This document shows positions 7,910-15,068 of a DNA stretch of 64,000 nucleotides, in pieces (position 1 is the stretch's first letter; each line of letters opens with the position of its first letter). This DNA comes from Streptomyces sp. NRRL WC-3742. Lineage in GTDB: Bacteria > Actinomycetota > Actinomycetes > Streptomycetales > Streptomycetaceae. A program made the translations under genes and the position numbers. The stretch spans positions 1 through 64,000 of the forward strand of contig NZ_JOCF01000038.1 in NCBI RefSeq assembly GCF_000720635.1, read 5' to 3'. The notes under the pieces were generated by a model. It was not told the DNA's origin. It saw only the letters and a program-made list of their open reading frames with translations, and ran no database searches.

Positions 7910-8053
7910 ATGACTGAGCTGAACCCTGTCGGCGCCGTGGACCTCGCCCTCGTGGTCGAGGAGCTCGAGGCGCTGGAGGCCCCGGGCTGGGGCTGGCCCG
8001 AGTGGACCGCGGTGGGCACGACCATCATCGCCGGTGGCATCGTTCTCACCTGA
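7910..8053 (+). CDS. Daptide-type precursor peptide 2 (divergent core)
   Basis: A 47-residue precursor, MTELNPVGAVDLALV and so on. It keeps the acidic VVEELEALEAPG leader end and a terminal Thr (GGIVLT), but the core is different from the other four: WGWPEWTAVGTTIIAG, with three tryptophans, extra Thr residues and one Glu. GAGGAACAGC precedes the ATG. It shares the leader recognition motif, so the same enzymes should act on it; its product would be a separate component of a multi-peptide mixture. Confidence 0.8.
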   Translation: MTELNPVGAVDLALVVEELEALEAPGWGWPEWTAVGTTIIAGGIVLT

Positions 8054-8397
8054 TCCGGTCAACTGTCCTGCCTCTGGCGGGAGTTGGAGTGCGGGAGAGG
8101 AGGTGAAAACAATGCAGAACAACATCGACGTGGTGGAGCTGGTCGAGGTCGAGGAGCTCGAGGAGCTTCAGGCCCCGGGCTTCTGGGACACGGCGGCGGG
8201 CTTCGCTGTCGGTGCCGGTGTGGTCGGCGGTGGCCTGGCCATCGGCATCGCGATCACCTGATCCGGTCAACTGTCCTGCTTCTGGCGGGAGTTCGAGTGC
8301 AGGCGAGGAGGTGAAAACAATGCAGAACAACATCGACGTGGTGGAGCTGGTCGAGGTCGAGGAGCTCGAGGAGCTTCAGGCCCCGGGCTTCTGGGAC
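8051..8397 (+). repeat. Direct duplication of precursor promoter/leader segment (208-base period)
   Basis: Bases 8051-8189 are repeated at 8259-8397 with only a few mismatches: the TGATCCGGTCAACTGTCCTG spacer, the ribosome binding site and the whole leader coding part. The 3' halves of precursors 4 (8391-8469) and 5 (8659-8737) are a second near-identical pair. These are signs of recent duplication and shuffling in the precursor array. Confidence 0.85.
8112..8261 (+). CDS. Daptide-type precursor peptide 3
   Basis: A 49-residue precursor beginning MQNNIDVVELVEVEELEEL, with the same core as precursor 1 (GFWDTAAGFAVGAGVV and so on, ending AIGIAIT). GAGGAGGTGAAAACA precedes the ATG. Its upstream region and leader are duplicated almost exactly in precursor 4. 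Product after modification should be the same as for precursor 1 if the leader is cut at the same place, so the second copy may be for dosage. Confidence 0.85.
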   Translation: MQNNIDVVELVEVEELEELQAPGFWDTAAGFAVGAGVVGGGLAIGIAIT

Positions 8398-8469
8398 GGC
8401 GTGGCCCTCGGTGGCACCTTCGCTGGTGCCGTCGGCGCCGGCATCGGCATCGGCATCGCGATCACCTGA
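8320..8469 (+). CDS. Daptide-type precursor peptide 4
   Basis: A 49-residue precursor. Leader identical to precursor 3; the core is the second type, GFWDGVALGGTFAGAVGAG followed by IGIGIAIT. Apart from the terminal Thr, the only hydroxyl residue in the core is the Thr in GGTFAG. The gene looks like a hybrid: 5' half like precursor 3, 3' half like precursor 5, as expected from recombination within the array. Confidence 0.85.
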   Translation: MQNNIDVVELVEVEELEELQAPGFWDGVALGGTFAGAVGAGIGIGIAIT

Positions 8470-8584
8470 TCCGGCCACTGACCGAACAGGCAAGAAAAAA
8501 GCGCCCCCTGAAAGAGTCGCAAGCCTGGCAGCTAGAGACGACTCGAACAGGAAGCGCAAAGAACGATCAAAGGAAGGATACCTC

Positions 8585-8737
8585 ATGACGCTGGAACTGA
8601 TCCAGAGCGAGTCCGAGCTGGTCGTCGAGGAGCTGGAGGAGCTGCAGGCTCCGGGCTTCTGGGACGGCGTGGCCCTCGGTGGCGCCTTCGCTGGTGCCGT
8701 CGGCGCCGGCATCGGCATCGGCATCGCGATCACCTGA
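8585..8737 (+). CDS. Daptide-type precursor peptide 5
   Basis: A 50-residue precursor with a different leader start, MTLELIQSESELVVEELEE, and the type-2 core with Ala in place of Thr (GGAFAGAV). The core therefore has no Ser, Cys or Thr except the last residue. AAGGAAGG lies upstream. The 115-base spacer before it is unlike the spacers between the other precursors, and carries no obvious hairpin. It is followed by the protease gene after 92 bases. Confidence 0.85.
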   Translation: MTLELIQSESELVVEELEELQAPGFWDGVALGGAFAGAVGAGIGIGIAIT

Positions 8738-8829
8738 TCGGCACGGGGCGGTGACCGCAGGGTGAGAAACCCGGGCGGTCGCCGCCCCGCCCCACGTCTG
8801 AGCAGATCCCCAAGACTTCCGGAGGAACA

Positions 8830-10521
8830 GTGAGCGCGGTACAGGCCACGGCCACGGTGACCGGCCGTGCGCACGACGAGATCCCCGACCACGACGAGAT
8901 CCGCGGCGGCGACGCATTCCACCTGGTCATGCGTCCCGGCCTCGACTTCGTCCCCGACAGCGACGGCCGCCGGGTGATCGTGGTGGACCGGGTGAACGGC
9001 CGCCAGCTGCGGATGGCGCCCAGCGCCGCCGATCTGCTCCGCTCCCTGGACGGCACCCACACCCGGGCCTCCCTGGCCGCGGACCTCGGGGTCGCCGATC
9101 CGGCCGTGGTGGACCGGGCACTGGCCAGGTTCGCGGAGCTGGAGCTGACCACCACCATCGCCGACGCGGCCCGCCTGCCCGAGCCGAAGGCGCCCCGCCG
9201 CTGGGGCTACCGACCGCCGGGCATCCTGGAACTGACCATCCTCAACCCGGCCCGCCTGCTCGCGGCCTGCGCCCCGGTCGGGCGCGCGCTGGCCTCCCGG
9301 GCCGGCGCGGCCCTGGGCGCCGCGGTGACCGTCGGCGGTCTCGCCCACTTCGCGCTGGCCGGTGCCGGCGCGCTCCACGAACTCGACCGGCCCGCGAGCC
9401 TGCCCGTCCTGGTGGCCCTACTGGTCGCGATGGTCACGACCACCTTCGTCCACGAGCTCGGCCACGGCCTCTCGCTGGTGCGCGGTGGCGGCCGGGTCCA
9501 CCGGCTGGGCGTGATGCTGATGTACGGCAGCCCCGCGATGTTCTGCGACGTCAGCGAGGCATGGCGGCTGCCCCGCAGGGAGCGGCTGCTGGTGGCGCTG
9601 GCCGGCATCCGGGTCCACCTGGCCACCGCCGGGCTGTCCGGGGCGATCGCCCCGCTGCTGCCGCACGGCGGCGCACGGCAGCTCGCCGCGGCGCTGGTGG
9701 TCTCCAACCTGCTGATGGGCGCCGTCAACCTGTGCCCGTTCGTGAAGTTCGACGGCTACCTGGCCCTGATCGGCTGGCTCGACCGGCCCAACCTGCGCTC
9801 CCAGTCCATGGAGGACGCCGGACGGGCCGCCGCCGTGGCGGTGTTCGGCGGTCGGCTCGACAGGCGTCCGAGCCTGCGCCGGGTGCTGTTCGGCGCGGCC
9901 TGCGCCGTCACCGCGCCCGCCCTGGTCACCTCGGCGTTCCTCAACTACCAGGCGTTCGCCCTGGTGGTGCTCGGCCCGGTCGGCAGCGTGCTCGTCCTCG
10001 CGGTGGTGGGCTTGGCCGGCTTCCTCGGGCTGCGCAAGGCGGTCCGCTGGTTCCGGCTGGCGGGCGAGCACGGCGCGGGTCCGCTCCGGCGCTCGGCCGG
10101 GGCGCTCGCCCTGGCGGCCCTGGTCGCGGCGGTGCTGTACGGGGTCACCGTCCCGCGCACCGTGACCTCGGTGTACGCCTCCACCCCGCAGGGCCCGGTG
10201 ATGGTGCTGCCTGCCGACACCGGCGCCGACCGGCTGGCCGGACACCGGGTGAGCCTGCAGGCATCGGGCATGGTGCTGCACCCCGGGACGGGGGAGGCCG
10301 TCGTCTGCGGCGGCGCCGTCAGCCGTCCGGTCTCCGCGTCGGCCGGCTCGCCGGTGGTGATCGGCGTCGACGCACAGATCTCCCGCACGGTGGTGCCGCT
10401 CTGCACGGACGGCCCGCCCGCGCGCTCCGACGGCCTGACCTCCGTGCACCTGGACGATGTCCCGCTCGGGTCCTGGCTGGTCGGCACCTTCCTCGCGCCG
10501 GCCTGGTCGCAGCTGTTCTGA
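8830..10521 (+). CDS. Membrane M50-type protease with PqqD-like N-terminus (daptide leader peptidase)
   Basis: A 563-residue multi-pass membrane protein. Residues about 29-110 look like a PqqD/RRE-type winged helix (VVDRVNGRQLRMAPSAADLL and so on). The zinc motif HELGH is at 208-212 in a hydrophobic segment, and the second M50 motif NLCPFVKFDGY is at 300-310. The rest has several more membrane segments and an extracytoplasmic part of about 120 residues. Enzymes like this are encoded in daptide loci and are thought to remove the leader. GGAGGAACA precedes the GTG start. The fused recognition domain would bring the leader to the active site. Confidence 0.85.
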   Translation: MSAVQATATVTGRAHDEIPDHDEIRGGDAFHLVMRPGLDFVPDSDGRRVIVVDRVNGRQLRMAPSAADLLRSLDGTHTRASLAADLGVADPAVVDRALARFAELELTTTIADAARLPEPKAPRRWGYRPPGILELTILNPARLLAACAPVGRALASRAGAALGAAVTVGGLAHFALAGAGALHELDRPASLPVLVALLVAMVTTTFVHELGHGLSLVRGGGRVHRLGVMLMYGSPAMFCDVSEAWRLPRRERLLVALAGIRVHLATAGLSGAIAPLLPHGGARQLAAALVVSNLLMGAVNLCPFVKFDGYLALIGWLDRPNLRSQSMEDAGRAAAVAVFGGRLDRRPSLRRVLFGAACAVTAPALVTSAFLNYQAFALVVLGPVGSVLVLAVVGLAGFLGLRKAVRWFRLAGEHGAGPLRRSAGALALAALVAAVLYGVTVPRTVTSVYASTPQGPVMVLPADTGADRLAGHRVSLQASGMVLHPGTGEAVVCGGAVSRPVSASAGSPVVIGVDAQISRTVVPLCTDGPPARSDGLTSVHLDDVPLGSWLVGTFLAPAWSQLF

Positions 10522-10530
10522 ACCGCTCGC

Positions 10531-10587
10531 CCCGAACCGCGCGCGACACCCCGAACCGCGTGCGACACCCCGAGCCACGCGTGACGC
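10531..10587. repeat. Three imperfect 19-base direct repeats
   Basis: The unit CCCGAACCGCGTGCGACAC occurs at 10531-10549, 10550-10568 and (more diverged) 10569-10587, directly after the protease stop codon. It is non-coding on the gene strand. No hairpin is formed. It may be a simple slippage product. Confidence 0.7.
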
Positions 10588-10658
10588 ACTGAGCCCGACG
10601 CACCGAACCACCGCGGCACCGCCGCCCCACGACGTACCTGGAACCACTGGAGACTCCC

Positions 10659-11678
10659 ATGACCATGCTCGACGCCGGGCCGACCCCGGAGCTCATGTCC
10701 GAAGCCGCCCTGCGGCTGCAGCGCTGGGTCTCCGGCTGCTACCCGGGGCCGCGCGACACCGCGCTGGAGATCGTCGCCGAGCCCGGCGCCGACCTGGGCC
10801 CCCTGCTCGGCTCGGGTCTCGTCACCGAGGACACCTGGATCTTCGCCGACCGGGACACCGCCGCCGGCCTCGCCGACGCCACCCCGGCGACCGTGATCCC
10901 CACCGACGGCAGCTTCCGGTACAGCGGTGACGAGATCGTCCTGGCCGACGAGATCTACATCCAGGTCTTCGACTACTCCTCGATCGGCTTCCTCACCGTG
11001 GCCGGCCCGACCGTCGTGCGGATCACCGGTGACGAGGACCTCGCCGCCTTCCTCGCCGACGCCGACCGGGCCGTCGCCGAGGGCGTCTTCCCCGAGCAGC
11101 TGGCCCACCCGTCGGTCCAGCTGGCCGACCTGACCGCGCTGGCGGCATCCGAGGTGCTCGGCGGCGTGTCCCGGCTGCACCTGGACGTGGACGGCACCCT
11201 GCGGACCGGGCCGGGCGCCCCGGCCGGGGCCGAGGCGCCGGAGGCCGTGGCGGCGCTGGACGGCGTCCTCACCCCGGGCCTGCTCGCCGAGGCCCACGCC
11301 GAGCGTCCCTGGCTGGCCCGCTACGTCCGGGCGCTGGACGCCGTCCGGCGGCTGAACAGCCGACGCCCGGGCAGCGTCCAGGTCTCCGGCTTCGGCGTCC
11401 GGTTCTGCGACGGGCTGCCCGCCGGCCCGGTCGAGGACGTGGACGCGCCGCTGGCGGTCGCCGTCGACGGCCGGCCGCACCTGCTGCTCGGGGCCGAGCT
11501 GAGGATGTTCCGGGTGAACCGCGAGGCCGCGGTCGTCTTCGACGCGTACAACGCGGTGGCCCCGGAGGAGGCGGAGCAGCTCGCCGCGCAGGCGCTCGGT
11601 CTCCTGCCCGAGGCGGTCCGGCAGCTGCACACCGCGGTGACCGAGCGGCTGGGCCTCCCGACGGGCGGTGCCGCGTGA
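10659..11678 (+). CDS. Daptide RiPP recognition protein (MpaC-like)
   Basis: A 339-residue protein without catalytic motifs. The position in the cluster, the size and the C-terminal third (HLLLGAELRMFRVNREAAV, then VAPEEAEQLAAQALGL), which looks like a PqqD-type recognition element, match the recognition protein of daptide loci. That protein binds the leader and presents the C-terminal Thr to the dehydrogenase. The ATG has GGAG 8 bases upstream. The stop overlaps the methyltransferase start (GTGA). Assignment is by context plus resemblance, so medium confidence. Confidence 0.65.
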   Translation: MTMLDAGPTPELMSEAALRLQRWVSGCYPGPRDTALEIVAEPGADLGPLLGSGLVTEDTWIFADRDTAAGLADATPATVIPTDGSFRYSGDEIVLADEIYIQVFDYSSIGFLTVAGPTVVRITGDEDLAAFLADADRAVAEGVFPEQLAHPSVQLADLTALAASEVLGGVSRLHLDVDGTLRTGPGAPAGAEAPEAVAALDGVLTPGLLAEAHAERPWLARYVRALDAVRRLNSRRPGSVQVSGFGVRFCDGLPAGPVEDVDAPLAVAVDGRPHLLLGAELRMFRVNREAAVVFDAYNAVAPEEAEQLAAQALGLLPEAVRQLHTAVTERLGLPTGGAA

Positions 11679-12550
11679 CCACCGCCCTCGCACCGACCCC
11701 CGCACCCGCTGTCGACGAGCCCGGCACCGACGCACTCGCCGACCTGCCCGGCACCGCCCGCCGACTGGCGGCCGAACTCGGCCCCGACCTGATCGTCGCC
11801 GACATGTACAGCGACCACGGCGGCCCGGTCTACCACGCGCTCTCCGCCGCCGACACGGTCGAGATCCCCGACCTGCTCGCCGCCTTCCGCGGCCTGCGCG
11901 GCCCGCTGCTCGAACTCGCCTGCGGCTCCGGCAGGTTGACGATCCCGCTGCTCGCCGCCGGACACCGGGTGACCGGCATCGACAACTCCCGTTCGCTGCT
12001 CGACGTGCTGAGTGGCCGACTGCTGGCCCCGCAGGGCGCCCGGCTGGCCGAGCGGCTGACCGTGGTCGAGGCCGACATGCGCGACCTCGCCCTGGGCAAG
12101 GTCTTCGCCGGCGCCCTGCTGGGCACCACCACCGTCGGCCTGCTCGACCCGGCCCTGCGGCCCGAGGTCTTCCGCTCGGTCCGCCGCCACCTGGCCCCCG
12201 GCGCGCCGTTCGTCCTCACGGTCCACCTCCCCGAGGAGTCCGGCGCCGGTACCCGGGCCCTGGGCGCCGAGCCCGCGGAGACCGTCCGCACGTCCGAACT
12301 CGGCGACGCGCAGTGCACGGTGATCTCCCACCTGGTCGCCGACCGCTCCCGCCGCTACGTCACCGTGCTGAGGACGGCCGCCGGCCGGCCGCCGGTCCTG
12401 CTGACCTCCGTGGTCCACCTCCCCACCGCCGACGAACTGGCCGCGGAACTCGCCGACGCCGGCTTCGAGGCCGAAACCACCCGTCCCGTCCGGGCCGCCG
12501 CCACCGAGGACGGCTCCGTCCACTCCCTGATCATCGCGAGGAGCATCTGA
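11675..12550 (+). CDS. Daptide-type N-methyltransferase (SAM-dependent)
   Basis: A 291-residue class I methyltransferase. The SAM glycine loop is LLELACGSGRLTIPLL near residues 69-84, the acidic end of strand 2 is GIDNSRSLL, and VVEADMRDLALG follows. In daptide biosynthesis the enzyme dimethylates the amine made by the aminotransferase from the converted C-terminal Thr. It is translationally coupled on both sides (GTGA with the recognition gene, TGATG with the aminotransferase), which supports one pathway. Confidence 0.85.
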   Translation: MTTALAPTPAPAVDEPGTDALADLPGTARRLAAELGPDLIVADMYSDHGGPVYHALSAADTVEIPDLLAAFRGLRGPLLELACGSGRLTIPLLAAGHRVTGIDNSRSLLDVLSGRLLAPQGARLAERLTVVEADMRDLALGKVFAGALLGTTTVGLLDPALRPEVFRSVRRHLAPGAPFVLTVHLPEESGAGTRALGAEPAETVRTSELGDAQCTVISHLVADRSRRYVTVLRTAAGRPPVLLTSVVHLPTADELAAELADAGFEAETTRPVRAAATEDGSVHSLIIARSI

Positions 12551-13830
12551 TGGCCGACCGCGCGGACCGCCCGTACCCGCTGTGGGAGATGCTCGTCCCG
12601 CCGAGCCAGTTCGACCGCCCCGACCGGCAGTTGGCCAGTGCCGCGGGCAGCCGCCTGCGGTTCGCCGACGGCCACGAGGTGATGGACGCGACCAGCGGCC
12701 TGTGGAACGTCAACCTCGGCTACGGCAACGCGGCCATCGCCGCCGCCATCGGCGAGGCCCTCACCGAGGCTTCGTACCTGAGCCTGTTCCGCTTCGGCCA
12801 CCGCTACGCCGTCGACGCCGCCGCCCGCCTGGTGGCCGCGGCCGGCGCCGACACCTACCGCCGGGTGCTCTACTCGACCTCGGGCGGCTCCGGCAACGAC
12901 CTGGTCATGAAGCTCGCCCGCCAGTACGCCGTGCTGAACGGCGACACCCGGCGCACCCTGGTGGTCGGCTTCAAGGGCAGCTACCACGGCCTGACGTACG
13001 GGGCGTTCGCGGTGAGCGGCGAGGACCTCGGGCAGCAGATGTACGGCGTCGACGTCCGGCAGGTCCGGCACGTCAGCCCCGAGCGTCCGGACGAGCTGGT
13101 CCGCCTGATGGAGCGCGAGGGCCACCGGGTCGCCGCCGTCGTGTGCGAGCCGGTCCTCGGCTCCGGGACCCACGTGGTGGCTCCGGAGATGATCGAGGCG
13201 CTGCTCAAGCTCCGCGCGGAGTACGGCTTCCTGCTCGTCGCCGACGAGGTCGCCACCGGCTTCGGCCGGACCGGCCCGCTGTTCGCCTCCGGCCTCTGGG
13301 CGGACGCGCCGGACCTGCTGCTGACCTCCAAGGGCCTGACCAACGGCACCTGCGCGGCCTCGGCCGTCCTGGTCTCCCACCGGGTGGCGGCCGCCTTCGA
13401 GGAGAAGGACGCGATCCTGGTGCACGGCGAGACCCAGGCCGGCTCGCCCAGCACCTGTGCGGCGATCTCGGCGACCCTGGACGAGTTCACCCGGCTGGAC
13501 GCCCTCGCCGCGGGCGCCCGTACGGCGGACAGGCTCGACACGATCCTCCGCACGCTACTCGACACCCTGCCCGGCGCCGCCGGCGTCACCGGCACGGGCT
13601 GCTTCCGCTCGCTCCGGCTGACCGACGCCGACGGCCTCCCGCTGGACGCGGCACAGATCCAGCGGACCATCTCGCTGATCCGCCTGGAGGGCGCGCTGGT
13701 CTACCCGGGCCCCGGCTGCATCCAGCTGATCCCGCCGCTGACCAGCAGCGACGCGGACCTGGACGACCTCGAGCGTGCCCTGCGCACCGGGCTGGCGACC
13801 GCCGCGCGAGAGGTCGGGAACCACCGGTGA
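12550..13830 (+). CDS. Daptide-type class III aminotransferase (PLP)
   Basis: A 426-residue PLP enzyme of the class III (ornithine/DAPA aminotransferase) fold. The PLP lysine is K261 in LTSKGLTNG, the aspartate that contacts the ring nitrogen is in LLVADEVATGFGRTG, and the phosphate site includes YSTSGGSGNDLV. The SGG segment is typical of class III enzymes. The role known for daptide homologues is to convert the C-terminal aminoketone to a 1,2-diaminopropane end. ATG 12550 overlaps the upstream stop by one base. Confidence 0.88.
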   Translation: MADRADRPYPLWEMLVPPSQFDRPDRQLASAAGSRLRFADGHEVMDATSGLWNVNLGYGNAAIAAAIGEALTEASYLSLFRFGHRYAVDAAARLVAAAGADTYRRVLYSTSGGSGNDLVMKLARQYAVLNGDTRRTLVVGFKGSYHGLTYGAFAVSGEDLGQQMYGVDVRQVRHVSPERPDELVRLMEREGHRVAAVVCEPVLGSGTHVVAPEMIEALLKLRAEYGFLLVADEVATGFGRTGPLFASGLWADAPDLLLTSKGLTNGTCAASAVLVSHRVAAAFEEKDAILVHGETQAGSPSTCAAISATLDEFTRLDALAAGARTADRLDTILRTLLDTLPGAAGVTGTGCFRSLRLTDADGLPLDAAQIQRTISLIRLEGALVYPGPGCIQLIPPLTSSDADLDDLERALRTGLATAAREVGNHR

Positions 13831-15068
13831 ACACCGCGACCCTGCCCCCCATGGCGATGTGGCAGCGCCGCACCCGCCTGCACCTGGGGGCGGAGTCGGG
13901 CGTCCGGACGCTGGCCCAGGGCCCGTCGGCGGACACCGTCCTGATGACCGACCGCGACCTGCCCGAGGCCGTGACCGGCCCGCTGGCCGAGGCCGCCCGG
14001 GTGGCCTCGGGCGGCCGGCTGCGGACGGTCACGCTCGACCCGCGGGCCCTCACCCTGGACGCGGTCGAGGAACTCGCCGACACCGTCAGGGGATCGACCC
14101 GGCTGGTCGCCGTCGGCGGCGGCAGCGTCCTGGACGCCGCGGCCCTGGCCCGGCTGCTGAGCACCGACGGCCAGGCCGCCCGCCGCATCCGGCACGGCGG
14201 CCCCCGCCCCGGCCTGGTCGCCCTGGCCGGCGCCCCCGCCGCCACGGCCCCGCACGAGGGCGGCCCGGAGCTGGTGGCCGTGCCGACCACGGTCGGGACC
14301 GCCGCCGAGGTCAGCTCCGCGGCGACCGTCCTGGTCGACGGCGCCCGCAAGCTCGTCATGGCCGAACCGCTGGCCGCCGACCTCGCGGTCCTCGACCCGC
14401 AGGCCACCGCGACCCTGCCCACCGGGCTGCTGCTGGAGGGCGTCCTGGAGGCGCTGTGCCGGCTGCTGAACACCTACCTCCCCGAACCGGGCCCGCACGT
14501 CCCGCGGGCGGGCGACGCCGAGGCGTGCTCGCTGCTCGTCCGGCTCGCCGGAGCCGGCCACGAGGCCGCCCCCGGACAGGGCCTCGCGCCCGCCGCCGCG
14601 CCGCCGGAACTGCGCACCGAACTCGCCCTGCTCAGCGCGCAGACGGTGCTCGGCTGGTCGATGCTGGGCCGCGACCCGTTCGTCGGCAAGGTCTGGTACC
14701 TGGCCAACGAGCTGTCCCTCGCGACCGGCGCCCGCAAGATGTCCGCCACCGTCCTCGTGCTGCCCGCCGTCTGGGCCCGCGTCCTGGCCGGGGACACCCG
14801 TCTCGGCGACGCCGGCCGGCTGCGGACCGCCTGGCAGGCCGTCCGTACGGGCATCCCGGACCTGCCGGAGGACCCGCCGGCCGGAATCGCCGAACTGGCC
14901 CGGCGCTGGGGCGTCCCGGCCTGCCGGACGGACGGTCAGGACCCGGCCGTGCTGGCCGCCCGCGCCGCCCGGGTCTGGGGAGCGGGTCTGCCGATGCTCG
15001 GGGCCTTCCGCACCGCCGAACTGACCGAGCTCTACACCGACGTCCTGGAAGGGGCCCCCGCAGCATGA
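13827..15068 (+). CDS. Iron-ADH-fold dehydrogenase (daptide oxidative decarboxylation, MpaB-like)
   Basis: A 413-residue protein of the iron-containing alcohol dehydrogenase fold. The nucleotide segment is AVGGGSVLDAAALA and the second conserved piece is VPTTVGTAAEVSSAATV. In this family the metal ligands normally sit in G-x-DALxHxxE and in two later His motifs; here the corresponding segment reads LLLEGVLEALC and the later one GARKMSATVLVLP, so the usual Asp and His ligands seem to be absent. In daptide loci this enzyme, with the recognition protein, oxidises and decarboxylates the C-terminal Thr. GTG overlaps the upstream stop. Confidence 0.78.
   Translation: MNTATLPPMAMWQRRTRLHLGAESGVRTLAQGPSADTVLMTDRDLPEAVTGPLAEAARVASGGRLRTVTLDPRALTLDAVEELADTVRGSTRLVAVGGGSVLDAAALARLLSTDGQAARRIRHGGPRPGLVALAGAPAATAPHEGGPELVAVPTTVGTAAEVSSAATVLVDGARKLVMAEPLAADLAVLDPQATATLPTGLLLEGVLEALCRLLNTYLPEPGPHVPRAGDAEACSLLVRLAGAGHEAAPGQGLAPAAAPPELRTELALLSAQTVLGWSMLGRDPFVGKVWYLANELSLATGARKMSATVLVLPAVWARVLAGDTRLGDAGRLRTAWQAVRTGIPDLPEDPPAGIAELARRWGVPACRTDGQDPAVLAARAARVWGAGLPMLGAFRTAELTELYTDVLEGAPAA

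Noticed and set aside
8051..8397. Insertion sequence ends
   Set aside because: The repeat is a direct duplication of precursor upstream DNA; there is no transposase and no terminal inverted repeat.
7728..8737. Lanthipeptide or thiopeptide interpretation of the precursor array
   Set aside because: The peptides lack Cys and there is no LanB, LanC, LanM or E1-like protein. The invariant terminal Thr and the dehydrogenase/aminotransferase/methyltransferase trio fit daptides.
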